From assembly GCA_048497495.1 (NCBI GenBank), contig JAFHCF010000136.1, forward strand, positions 1 to 17,011: a stretch of DNA of 17,011 nucleotides, given 5' to 3'. Below are positions 7,419 to 13,486 of this stretch, piece after piece. The DNA is from JAFHCF01 sp048497495. Its GTDB lineage: Bacteria; Pseudomonadota; Alphaproteobacteria; Rhizobiales; Ancalomicrobiaceae. Numbering within the stretch: the first letter of the stretch is position 1; every line of letters starts with the position of its first letter. The translations under genes and the position numbers were made by a program. The notes below the pieces were generated by a model. That model had not been told where the DNA came from. It did no database searches and worked only from the letters and a program-made list of their open reading frames with translations.

Positions 7419-8249
7419 ATGATTCAGCTGAGAATTCTGGGCTCGGTGCTGCCCCTGATACTGGCGATCGCCGGCTGCGCCTCCGTACCTTTGACGGAAG
7501 GCGGCACGCTGTCGTCCTACGACAGGCTCGGTGAGCCGAAAGGAAACTTGTCGAAAACCCGCACCTACGTGGATGGTGCCGGTCTGGCGTCGATGAAGAC
7601 CGCCCGCATCGTGCCGACGGCTTTCGCATCCAGCGCGTCGTCGCACGTCGCCACGGAGGCGGACCGCGTTCTCGTTGCCAATGCCATCGATCGCGCGCTC
7701 TGCATCGCCCTCAGCGACAAGTATCAGATGCTGCCCGCAGGCCAGATCGCCGATTTGACGGTGCGGGCGGTCGTCACCGACATCGTCCCCACCAACAAGA
7801 CCATGGCCGGCGTCTCGACCGCGGTATCGCTCGGGTCCAACGCGGTCCTGCCCGTCGGGATCCCGCGCCTCCCCGTCGGGTTGGGAGGGCTTGCCGTCGA
7901 GGCGGAGGCAGTGGATGGCGCCGGGGTCCAACGGGCCGCGATGGTCTGGGCGCGGGGCGCGAACTCGATTCAGAACAACCCACGTGTTTCCGAGGTCGGC
8001 GACGCATATGGTCTCGCAGCCAAGTTCGGGGACGAGTTTTCACGCATCCTCGTGATCGGCAAGGAGCCGGAGGGCTTGGACCTGTCGTTGCCATCGGGGC
8101 AGCGCCTGCAATCGTGGCTCGGCGGCAAGCCCAAGCACGAGGCCTGCGACGCCTTCGGCCGTGCGCCCGGACTTGTGGGTACGGTCGCCGACAAGGTTGG
8201 CGCGCCGCCGGAATGGACAGACAAACGCCCGGCGACGACCGCGCAATAG
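7419..8249 (+). CDS. DUF3313 family lipoprotein
   Basis: A 276-residue predicted outer-membrane lipoprotein. The signal peptide ends in the lipobox I-A-G-C with the lipidated cysteine at residue 20; the next residue is Ala, not Asp, so Lol export to the outer membrane is expected. After the lipobox the family's opening GGTLSSYDRL and a YVD motif appear, as in DUF3313 proteins, whose function is unknown. The middle (about 110-170) is rich in Val, Ala and Gly. ATG 7419 is preferred over an upstream TTG (7383) because it starts the signal peptide directly and has GGGTGA a few bases before it. It lies 323 bases after the kinase gene in the same direction, beside an envelope-related operon. A role in the same envelope response is possible but only by context. 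Confidence 0.8.
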   Translation: MIQLRILGSVLPLILAIAGCASVPLTEGGTLSSYDRLGEPKGNLSKTRTYVDGAGLASMKTARIVPTAFASSASSHVATEADRVLVANAIDRALCIALSDKYQMLPAGQIADLTVRAVVTDIVPTNKTMAGVSTAVSLGSNAVLPVGIPRLPVGLGGLAVEAEAVDGAGVQRAAMVWARGANSIQNNPRVSEVGDAYGLAAKFGDEFSRILVIGKEPEGLDLSLPSGQRLQSWLGGKPKHEACDAFGRAPGLVGTVADKVGAPPEWTDKRPATTAQ

Positions 8250-8363
8250 CGAGGGGAGAGCTATTCACCCACGAAATGAAATCGATTTTCTGAATATCAT
8301 ATAACATATTGATATATATTGACTTTAAGATCTGATGTTTAACATTTCTCGACGGTGGTTGCG
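8250..8363 (+). promoter_or_regulatory. AT-rich leader of LysR gene with inverted repeat ATATCA/TGATAT
   Basis: From about 8276 to 8350 the sequence is very AT-rich against a GC-rich background. It contains ATATCA (8294-8299) and TGATAT (8310-8315) around a 10-base spacer, a 22-base imperfect palindrome with internal T-N11-A spacings like LysR boxes. TTGACT at 8319-8324 resembles a -35 box, but no -10 fits at 16-18 bases. It probably holds the promoter and autoregulatory site of the LysR gene that follows. Confidence 0.45.
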
Positions 8364-9329
8364 ATGCGGCGGCATGCTCGAAAATCTGGCCGGGAGGCTC
8401 TGGTTGGAAAAGCAGCTCCTTCGAGCGGGCGCATTTCCCTTGTCTCGCTGATGCAGGTTTTGGTTGTCGCCGAATATTTGAACTTCCGCCATGCTGCCCA
8501 TGCGCTCGGCGTCACGCAGTCGAGCGTGAGTACCCGGATCAAGGCGCTGGAGGAGGCTCTTGGCGTCCTCTTGTTCGAACGACGCCATCGGGGTGTCCGC
8601 CTCACCGAAGCCGGACGGCAATTCGTCGTCGAAGTGTCCGCCGGCATCGCGCATTTGGACCTCGCCATCAAGACAGCAGGTGCGGTTTCATCTGGTGCGG
8701 TCGGTCATCTCGCCATCGGTCTCATTTCGTCCATCACAGGCGGCTTCCTCGCGGATCTGCGAGCCCGGTTCAGAGAGAACTATCCGGATGTCGAGCAGAT
8801 CGTGGTGGAAGGTCCTTCGGCGCAAACGATCGCTCTGGTACGGGACGGTAAGCTCGATGTGGCCTTCGTTCTCGAACCTGTCGACGCACCCGATTGTCAT
8901 TCGAGGCTCTTGTGGTCGGAACCCTTCCTGATCGCATTGCCGGCTGATCATCCGTTGGTGGTCAACGATAGCGTCTCATGGCTGGACCTCGCGCCGAATA
9001 CTTTTCTGATCCGAACCGGTGGCGCAGGCCCGCAGCTTTTCGAACATGTCGTGTGCCGAATCGTTGAACGCGGGAGGTCTCCCCACATCCGTCGCTGCGA
9101 TGTGGGGCGGGACACGCTGATGCACATGATCGCAGCTGGCGAAGGCGTTACGCCCGCCGGCGAGACGGCCAAACACATGTCCGTTTCCGGCATCACGTTC
9201 CGCCCGATCGCCGACGAGATCGAACAGGCAAGATTTAGCGCGGTATGGTCACCGCACAATCGAAATCCTGCGTTGAAGAACCTGCTCGATCTGGCCACCG
9301 AAATGAGCCGGTCAGCACGACCCGCTTGA
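8364..9329 (+). CDS. LysR-type transcriptional regulator
   Basis: About 321 residues from ATG 8364; a GTG at 8355 would add three residues. Neither start has a strong ribosome site, so the start is uncertain. The N-terminal helix-turn-helix is at about 28-85: LMQVLVVAEYLNFRHAAHAL, then GVTQSSVSTRIKALEEALG, then LLFERRHRGVRLTEAG. It sits about 20 residues further in than usual. The rest is the LysR substrate-binding domain, with AIGLISSITGGFLADLRARF at about 110 and the LDVAFVLEP strand near 170. No divergent target gene is adjacent; the upstream lipoprotein gene runs in the same direction. The AT-rich upstream palindrome suggests autoregulation. The effector is unknown. Confidence 0.9.
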   Translation: MRRHARKSGREALVGKAAPSSGRISLVSLMQVLVVAEYLNFRHAAHALGVTQSSVSTRIKALEEALGVLLFERRHRGVRLTEAGRQFVVEVSAGIAHLDLAIKTAGAVSSGAVGHLAIGLISSITGGFLADLRARFRENYPDVEQIVVEGPSAQTIALVRDGKLDVAFVLEPVDAPDCHSRLLWSEPFLIALPADHPLVVNDSVSWLDLAPNTFLIRTGGAGPQLFEHVVCRIVERGRSPHIRRCDVGRDTLMHMIAAGEGVTPAGETAKHMSVSGITFRPIADEIEQARFSAVWSPHNRNPALKNLLDLATEMSRSARPA

Positions 9330-9386
9330 CCACTTCAGAAGCCCACCCGGTTCCATTCCGAGCACTTCGGCATTCCCCGAACGCAT

Positions 9387-10283
9387 TCACTTTGTCGGTG
9401 GATCGGCGAACCGTTCGATCACCCAGTCGACGAAACTGCGCAGCTTCGGCGTCGGGCGGCGGTCCGGGGCATAGAGCAGGTGGAACGGCCTCGCGGGCGC
9501 CTCATAGGCGGGCAGCAGGCGGACGAGTTTGCCCTCCGCGATCAACGGTTCGACCATCTCCGAGGATTGCAGAAGGATGCCGAGGCCGGCGAGAGCGGCG
9601 GACAGCAGAGCCTCGCCGTCGTCCATCATGATGCGGCCGTCGATCGGCACCGTGACCCGGCCGTCCGGTCCGTCGAGATCCCAATGCGTGCGCAGCGCGC
9701 CGAAGCTGAAGCCGAGACAAATGTGGCTTCTCAGATCCATCGGCGTCGCCGGGGCCAGCCGACGGGCGAGATAGGCGGGCGCGGCACAGAGCACGAGGCG
9801 ATAGGGCTGCAGGCGCCGGGCAATGAGGCTGCTGTCGTCCAGCTTCCCGACGCGGAAGACGACATCGTAGCCTTCCTCGATCACATCGACATAGCGGTTG
9901 GACAGGACGAGGTCGACGGAGACTTCGGGATAGCGGTCGAGATAGTCCGACAGGTTCGGCGCCAGCGCATGGACGCCGAAGGTCACAGGCACGTTGACGC
10001 GCAGTTTGCCGCGCGGCGTGGCGCGGGTCTCGGCGGCGAGCGCCTCGGCGGCCTCGACATCGGCGAGGATGTTGCGCGTGCGCTCGTAGAAGACGCGGCC
10101 GATCTCCGTCAGGCTCTGCCGCCGCGTGGTTCGGTTGAGGAGGCGAACACCGAGATGGCTTTCCAATGCCTGCACGTGCTTGCCCACCAGTTGCGACGAC
10201 ATGTCGAGTGCGTCGGCGGCGGCTGAGAATGAGCCGAGGTCCACCGCCTTGATGAAGATGGCCATGCTGGTGAGGCGATCCAT
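9387..10283 (-). CDS. LysR-type transcriptional regulator, divergent from oxidoreductase gene
   Basis: A 298-residue regulator of standard LysR length. The winged helix-turn-helix is at 1-60, with MAIFIKAVDLGSFSAAADAL, then LVGKHVQALESHLGVRLLNR and a TRRQSLTEIG wing. The effector domain is at about 90-290, with the YDVVFRVGKLDDSSLIARRL strand typical of the LTTR group that sits beside oxidoreductases. Its ATG is 103 bases from the start of the divergent NAD(P)-binding oxidoreductase gene, the classic arrangement for a LysR regulator and its target. The gene ends 57 bases from the end of the preceding LysR gene, which is convergent to it. Confidence 0.93.
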   Translation of the reverse strand: MDRLTSMAIFIKAVDLGSFSAAADALDMSSQLVGKHVQALESHLGVRLLNRTTRRQSLTEIGRVFYERTRNILADVEAAEALAAETRATPRGKLRVNVPVTFGVHALAPNLSDYLDRYPEVSVDLVLSNRYVDVIEEGYDVVFRVGKLDDSSLIARRLQPYRLVLCAAPAYLARRLAPATPMDLRSHICLGFSFGALRTHWDLDGPDGRVTVPIDGRIMMDDGEALLSAALAGLGILLQSSEMVEPLIAEGKLVRLLPAYEAPARPFHLLYAPDRRPTPKLRSFVDWVIERFADPPTK

Positions 10284-10386
10284 TTGAAACGTTCCGTTTT
10301 GAGTAATCCTATATATCGCCTATTTTTGAATAATTCATATGCAATTACGGTTTCGATATCGACACGAACACAACGGAGCATTCGTC
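10284..10386. promoter_or_regulatory. Divergent promoter region with LysR-like palindrome TAATT-N7-AATTA
   Basis: A 103-base AT-rich gap between the leftward LysR gene and the rightward oxidoreductase gene. TAATTCATATGCAATTA at 10331-10347 has perfect 5-base arms and contains two T-N11-A spacings, the LysR box signature. The oxidoreductase ATG at 10387 has GGAG at 10375-10378, 8 bases upstream. LysR proteins normally bind such sites to control both the target and themselves. Confidence 0.55.
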
Positions 10387-11013
10387 ATGAACATCGCTGT
10401 CATCGGCGCCGGGAACATGGGCACCGGCCTTGCTCGCCTCTTCACCTCGTCCGGTCATCAGGTCTTCATCGGCGCCCGGCAGCCGGAAAAGGCGGCGGCG
10501 CTCACGGCCGAGATCGGTTCGCAGGTGCAGGGCGGCGGCATCGTCGCGGCCGTCAAGCTCGCCGACATCGTCATCCTCGCCTTGCCCTACGGCGCGGCCG
10601 CCGAGGCACTGAAGGAGGCGGGCGACATCTCGGGCAAAGTCATCGTCGACATCAGCAATCCGCTGAAGCCCGACTTCTCGGGTCTGACCATCGGCCACAC
10701 CACCTCGGCGGCAGAAGAGATCCAGGCGATCGTCGGCAAGGCGGTCGTGGTCAAGGCGTTCAACACCGTCTTCGCCCAGTTGCTGTCGCGCGAGGCGCGT
10801 GCCGCCCGCCCGCTTCAGGTCTTCGTCGCCGCCGACGACGCGGCGGCCAAGGCCAAGGTCACGGAACTGGCCGTCTCGGCCGGGTTCGAGCCGGTCGATG
10901 CCGGGCCGCTCGGCAATGCCCGTTGTCTCGAGCCGATCGGCATGATGAACATCGCCTTCGGCTATTTCCTCGGCCGCGGTCCGACGGTCGCCCCGGCTTG
11001 GGTGAGCTTCTGA
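10387..11013 (+). CDS. NADPH-dependent F420 reductase-like oxidoreductase
   Basis: A 208-residue protein with an N-terminal Rossmann fold: MNIAVIGAGNMGTGLARLF, dinucleotide motif G7-x-G9-x-x-G12. A second-strand IGARQPEK and DIVILALPYG, VIVDISNPLK and KAFNTVFAQ segments follow, the pattern of the F420 oxidoreductase NAD-binding family (also seen in pyrroline carboxylate reductase relatives). In bacteria without F420 these proteins act as NAD(P)H-linked reductases of unknown substrate. ATG 10387 is chosen for its GGAG ribosome site and the direct start of the Rossmann strand. It is divergent from a LysR gene that probably controls it. A GC-rich stem immediately follows the stop. Confidence 0.88.
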   Translation: MNIAVIGAGNMGTGLARLFTSSGHQVFIGARQPEKAAALTAEIGSQVQGGGIVAAVKLADIVILALPYGAAAEALKEAGDISGKVIVDISNPLKPDFSGLTIGHTTSAAEEIQAIVGKAVVVKAFNTVFAQLLSREARAARPLQVFVAADDAAAKAKVTELAVSAGFEPVDAGPLGNARCLEPIGMMNIAFGYFLGRGPTVAPAWVSF

Positions 11014-11019
11014 TCGGCC

Positions 11020-11051
11020 GATCGCGCCGGACGGGTCCGTTCGGCGCGATC
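11020..11051 (+). terminator. Strong hairpin after the oxidoreductase gene
   Basis: GATCGCGCCG (11020-11029) pairs perfectly with CGGCGCGATC (11042-11051), and the 12-base loop can itself form ACGG/CCGT pairs. It begins 6 bases after the stop codon. There is no T run, so it would be a weak intrinsic terminator or a 3'-end stabilising stem. Confidence 0.5.
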
Positions 11052-11125
11052 CACGCGGGGCTCGGCTGCTCGAACCATGGTTCTGGCGGCCGAGACCAGG
11101 TTGAACCGCGAGGGAAGAGCGACAA

Positions 11126-11473
11126 ATGCTAGCCGTGCAAGAAAACGAGAGCTTCGATCTCGCCGACCTGCTCGCAGGAGCGGTGCTTCGGTCCGTGCCG
11201 GCGACGCCCGCCGTCGTCGCAGGGCGCCGAGCATTGCGCGTGTCGCTCACCGACGAGGTGACGCTCGAGGGGCGAGCCGGCATCGACTACGTCGACATGC
11301 CGACCTTCGTGCGGCTAGGCGCGCTGTCGTGGTCGAGGAACGCCAGCGCCGCGGATCAGAGTGTGCCCTCAACCGGTGTAGTGGGAGACGATCTGATCGC
11401 TCAGATCACCACCTCCAGCGAATGTCGGTATCGGTGGCTGCGAGCCCCCGCAACCAGATCAAATGCAAAATAA
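11126..11473 (+). pseudogene. Truncated coding fragment, start of a probable concanavalin A-like domain protein
   Basis: The frame opens with ATG 11126 and is 115 codons long, but only the first 65 or so look like a protein. The segment around residues 35-66 (RRALRVSLTDEVTLEGRAG then IDYVDMPTFVRLGA) recalls the first strands of bacterial concanavalin A-like or LamG-type proteins, where a longer domain of over 100 residues should follow. Instead the sequence becomes low in protein character (ALSWSRNASAADQSV) and runs to a stop just before the tRNA gene. A purine-rich GAGGGAAGAG lies upstream. I read it as a gene broken by recombination at about 11325; the family call comes from memory of a weak pattern and is uncertain. 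A small intact gene is the alternative. Confidence 0.35.
11390..11407 (-). other. Hairpin GATCTGA-GCGA-TCAGATC downstream of tRNA-Leu
   Basis: On the minus strand a perfect 7-bp stem with a GCGA (GNRA-type) loop lies 77 bases after the tRNA 3' end. No T run follows. It could help end the tRNA precursor or be a remnant element; evidence is limited to the symmetry. Confidence 0.3.
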
Positions 11474-11483
11474 CTTGCGAAGG

Positions 11484-11781
11484 TGGTGCGGACGACGGGG
11501 CTCGAACCCGTACTCTCGTTGAGAAGCAGATTTTCGTACCACCTCGGCTTTCGCCGCCGTCATCCGACGTTCGTGGTCTGGACTGTCCCTTCGCCGTGGC
11601 CCGAGAGCTTTAGGCGCCGCCCGTCCAGTCTCTACACCTTCCCCTCGTGGGGCTTGGCTCGGGATTGGCCTGGGGCATCTGCCCGTTAGCGTTCCCCGAC
11701 TTTGAGCGGTTCTACTCCGTGGATTTCCCCACGGGCACTCCAATTGAAGTCTGCTGCGTCTACCGATTTCGCCACGTCCGC
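11484..11781 (-). tRNA. tRNA-Leu(UAA) interrupted by a group I intron
   Basis: On the minus strand the 5' exon is 11781-11747 (35 nt) and the 3' exon 11534-11484 (51 nt, with encoded CCA). Acceptor GCGGACG pairs with CGTCCGC. The D arm is GCG/CGC with a GGTAGA loop. Anticodon stem GCAGA pairs with TCTGC, the two halves lying in different exons. The joined anticodon loop is CTTAAAA, giving anticodon UAA. The variable arm has a CTC/GAG stem as leucine tRNAs require, and the T arm is ACGGG-TTCGAGC-CCCGT. Joined length is 86 nt with CCA, normal for tRNA-Leu. A simple tRNA search that does not allow introns would miss it. It lies between a broken coding fragment and a broken tRNA-Leu half. It reads UUA codons, which are rare in a GC-rich genome, so splicing may be essential if this is the only copy. 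Confidence 0.95.
11535..11746 (-). ncRNA. Group I self-splicing intron (subgroup IC3-like) in tRNA-Leu(UAA)
   Basis: A 212-nt intron, first base 11746 and last 11535 (a terminal G), inserted between U34 and A35. P1: exon ACTT pairs with intron GAGT (nt 7-10), leaving the required U-G wobble at the 5' splice site. P2 is CCGTGG/CCACGG. P3 is CCGCTC (11709-11704) with GGGCGG (11622-11617). The P4/Q region reads AATCCCGAGCCAAGCC, P5 is GGGC/GCCC, P6a CCCC/GGGG, and R GTGTAGAGACTGGACGG. P7 is GACTG (11630-11626) with CAGTC (11585-11581). P8 is CGCC/GGCG, and a P9-region stem CGGC-GAAA-GCCG has a GNRA loop. No homing endonuclease fits in it. Site and core match the tRNA-Leu(UAA) intron of cyanobacteria and plastids; related introns are known sporadically in proteobacterial tRNA genes. 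The core is complete, so it is predicted to be active. Confidence 0.93.
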
Positions 11782-11937
11782 CGTTTGCCGTCGATTCCGG
11801 CCTTCGCTCCTTGCACCTATGCTGCACCTAGGGCGGGAGCAACGGCCTCCTCCTGCCGAGTCGTCATCTCACCAAGGCTTTGAAGTATTTACCTCTTTTT
11901 GGCCGCTGGCTTTTTTCGATTTGGTAGAAATACCACT
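11782..11937. other. Spacer between intron-bearing tRNA-Leu and broken tRNA-Leu half
   Basis: No gene is seen. The right part (about 11877-11937) is AT-rich unlike its surroundings. It contains TGGTA-GAAA-TACCA (11922-11935) followed by C and TTTTT on the plus strand, which resembles a small intrinsic terminator. The left part is GC-rich again. The composition change suggests inserted or recombined DNA. Confidence 0.4.
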
Positions 11938-11976
11938 TTTTAAGTCTCGTGCGTCTACCGGTTTCGCCACGTCCGC
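11938..11976 (-). pseudogene. tRNA-Leu(UAA) 5'-half remnant
   Basis: On the minus strand, from 11976, the sequence runs GCGGACGTGGCGAAACC and onward through a complete D arm, a 5' anticodon strand CGAGA and the loop CTTAAAA. This equals tRNA positions 1-38 with anticodon UAA and no intron. The next bases should be TCTCG to pair with CGAGA but are AGTGG, and no T arm or acceptor partner follows. It matches the intron-bearing gene at the 5' end except for one D-loop base and the anticodon stem, so it is a paralogue and not a simple duplication of that copy. Upstream flanks of the two are unlike. It is probably a recombination or integration scar. Confidence 0.8.
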
Positions 11977-12231
11977 CTGCCGACGAAGAGGGGTAGTCGG
12001 GCGCGTCGCCGAGATCAAGGGCCGCGACCTGTGGCACGGCGCCATGGTCGGGGCGTCGGCGTTCACGACATGGGTCCGCTTTCGCCCCGCTTCCGCCACC
12101 GCCGCGCCGAAGCTCGACCGCGATCGGCTTCCAGTCTCCGGCTCGATCGAGGTCGATGGCGGCATCGGCGACGGATCGATCCGGCAGGGCGCGAAGGCGC
12201 GGCCGGATAGGGATGCGAGAAGGAGACGACG

Positions 12232-12423
12232 ATGAACAGGATCATTCTGGCGACCGGGCTGATGACGGCGTTGGTGGTCTCGGCGATGGGGCCGAGTTGG
12301 AGCACGGAACGGTCGGCGGCGCCGGGCGCTCGGATCGCCACGGTCGGATACACGGCGGCGCCGATGGACTTCGACGGGTTCGTGCGATCGATCGGCGCGG
12401 CGGCGCGCGGCGAGATGAAATGA
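12232..12423 (+). CDS. Small exported-looking hypothetical protein
   Basis: A 63-residue frame with a strong ribosome site, AGGAG at 12221-12225, six bases before ATG 12232. Residues 1-24 look like a signal peptide: MNR, then a hydrophobic IILATGLMTALVVSAM, then Ser/Trp-rich cleavage candidates. The remaining roughly 40 residues are Ala/Gly-rich and end SIGAAARGEMK. I do not recognise a family. The 255 bases before it, back to the tRNA remnant, show no other gene. Coding status rests on the ribosome site and signal peptide only. Confidence 0.5.
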   Translation: MNRIILATGLMTALVVSAMGPSWSTERSAAPGARIATVGYTAAPMDFDGFVRSIGAAARGEMK

Positions 12424-12502
12424 AGCGCGGGATGCGCGCTCCGGTGGTTTGTCTGATGTAATGCTCCCATTGACTGTATTCGCGACGTGGCGCAATCTTC
12501 GG

Positions 12503-12519
12503 ATGCCGATCATCGGCAT
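12503..12519. promoter_or_regulatory. 17-bp palindrome ATGCCGAT-C-ATCGGCAT before the SGNH hydrolase
   Basis: Perfect 8-base arms around a single central base, ending two bases before the GGGGAG ribosome site (12522-12527) of the next gene. As DNA it looks like a repressor operator. As RNA it could form a 7-bp stem with a 3-base loop next to the ribosome site and modulate translation. No second copy was seen in the window. Confidence 0.45.
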
Positions 12520-12533
12520 GCGGGGAGCGAGCG

Positions 12534-13394
12534 ATGGGCAGGTTCTTCGACTATCTTCGTGAAAGTAAGCGGGACGACAAGAAGAAGCGCTATGACGCTT
12601 GGCCTTCGTCCTACGCCGGGCCGGTGATGCTGGCCGAGGGGGACTCGTGGTTCGAGTATCCCTTCGCCGACGACGTCATCATGCACTTGTCGAAGGTCTA
12701 TAAGATCTATCCCCTGGCGCGGGCCGGCGATACGCTGGCGGCGGTGGAGACGTCGAACGACATCGAGCGTGCGTTGGCGAAAGTCGGGCCGCAGATCGTG
12801 CTTCTGTCGGCCGGAGGCAACGACATGGTCGACAGTCTCACGAAATACGTCCACCGCTTCACCCTGGCGCGCCGCCGGACCGGCCGTGCCTATGTCAAGT
12901 GGACCGAATTCGGCCGTGACCTCGATCATCTCGCCGAGCGCCTCGCCCGGGTCTGCCGCTTTCTGGTGGACGAGGGGATCGACGTGGTGGTCAGCGGCTA
13001 CGACTATCCGAACCCGCGCGTGCCCGAGACGCAAGGGGCGCAGTGGATCGGTCCGGAGTTGGCGCGCGACTGCAACATCCACGACATCCCGCTGTGGCAT
13101 TGGATCACGCAAGTGATGATCGACGAATACGATCGTCGCCTGCGCGTCTTCGCGGAAGCCTTCAACGCCGCGACGCAGGCCACGCCGGCCTCGGCGACGA
13201 CCAGGGGCGAACTCGTCTTCGTCTCCCAGATCGATGCGGTCTATCGCGGCGCCTACGATCCGCGGATCGGCGGCCCCCATCCCGATTGGACCGACGAGAT
13301 GCATCCGACCGACGACGGCTTCGGCCGGGTGGCGGCGCGGGTGGCCAACGCGGTCGACGGGCTGTGGGCGAAGCGGACCATCCCCACGAGCTGA
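12534..13394 (+). CDS. SGNH/GDSL-family hydrolase
   Basis: A 286-residue predicted esterase or lipase-like hydrolase. Block I is LAEGDSWFEYP with nucleophile S38. Block II Gly is in LARAGDT (G65). Block III is SAGGNDM (G95, N96). Block V is DWTDEMHPTDDGF with D254 and H257 of the catalytic triad. There is no signal peptide: the start MGRFFDYLRESKRDDKKKR is basic, so it is probably cytoplasmic. The WFEYP after the GDS motif and the length are like a SGNH subgroup found in proteobacteria with no assigned substrate. ATG 12534 has GGGGAG six bases upstream, next to a perfect palindrome. The gene stands alone, convergent with the leftward gene set that ends at 13487. Confidence 0.9.
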   Translation: MGRFFDYLRESKRDDKKKRYDAWPSSYAGPVMLAEGDSWFEYPFADDVIMHLSKVYKIYPLARAGDTLAAVETSNDIERALAKVGPQIVLLSAGGNDMVDSLTKYVHRFTLARRRTGRAYVKWTEFGRDLDHLAERLARVCRFLVDEGIDVVVSGYDYPNPRVPETQGAQWIGPELARDCNIHDIPLWHWITQVMIDEYDRRLRVFAEAFNAATQATPASATTRGELVFVSQIDAVYRGAYDPRIGGPHPDWTDEMHPTDDGFGRVAARVANAVDGLWAKRTIPTS

Positions 13395-13411
13395 CCGGAT
13401 CGATCCCGCCG

Positions 13412-13450
13412 AAAAAAGGCGCGAGCCGGCGGTTTCCTCCGCCGGCTCGC
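13412..13450 (-). terminator. Intrinsic terminator for the leftward gene set
   Basis: A perfect 12-bp stem, GCGAGCCGGCGG (13421-13432) with CCGCCGGCTCGC (13439-13450), has a 6-base loop. On the minus strand it is followed by GCC and six T (13417-13412), the classic form, 36 bases after the stop of the acidic protein gene. On the plus strand it also lies just after the SGNH hydrolase but lacks a T run there. Confidence 0.85.
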
Positions 13451-13486
13451 CGCGCTTCGTGCCGTCAGAACCGGCTCAGGAGAGGC

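Noticed and set aside
11882..11976. A second group I intron in the broken tRNA-Leu copy
   Set aside because: After the anticodon loop there is no segment giving a P1 with a U-G pair at the splice site, no core P3/P7 pairing and no 3' exon.
11869..12519. Minus-strand open frame of 216 codons containing ADVAKPVDARDLKS
   Set aside because: That peptide is the usual false translation of a leucine tRNA; the region is the tRNA remnant and spacer.
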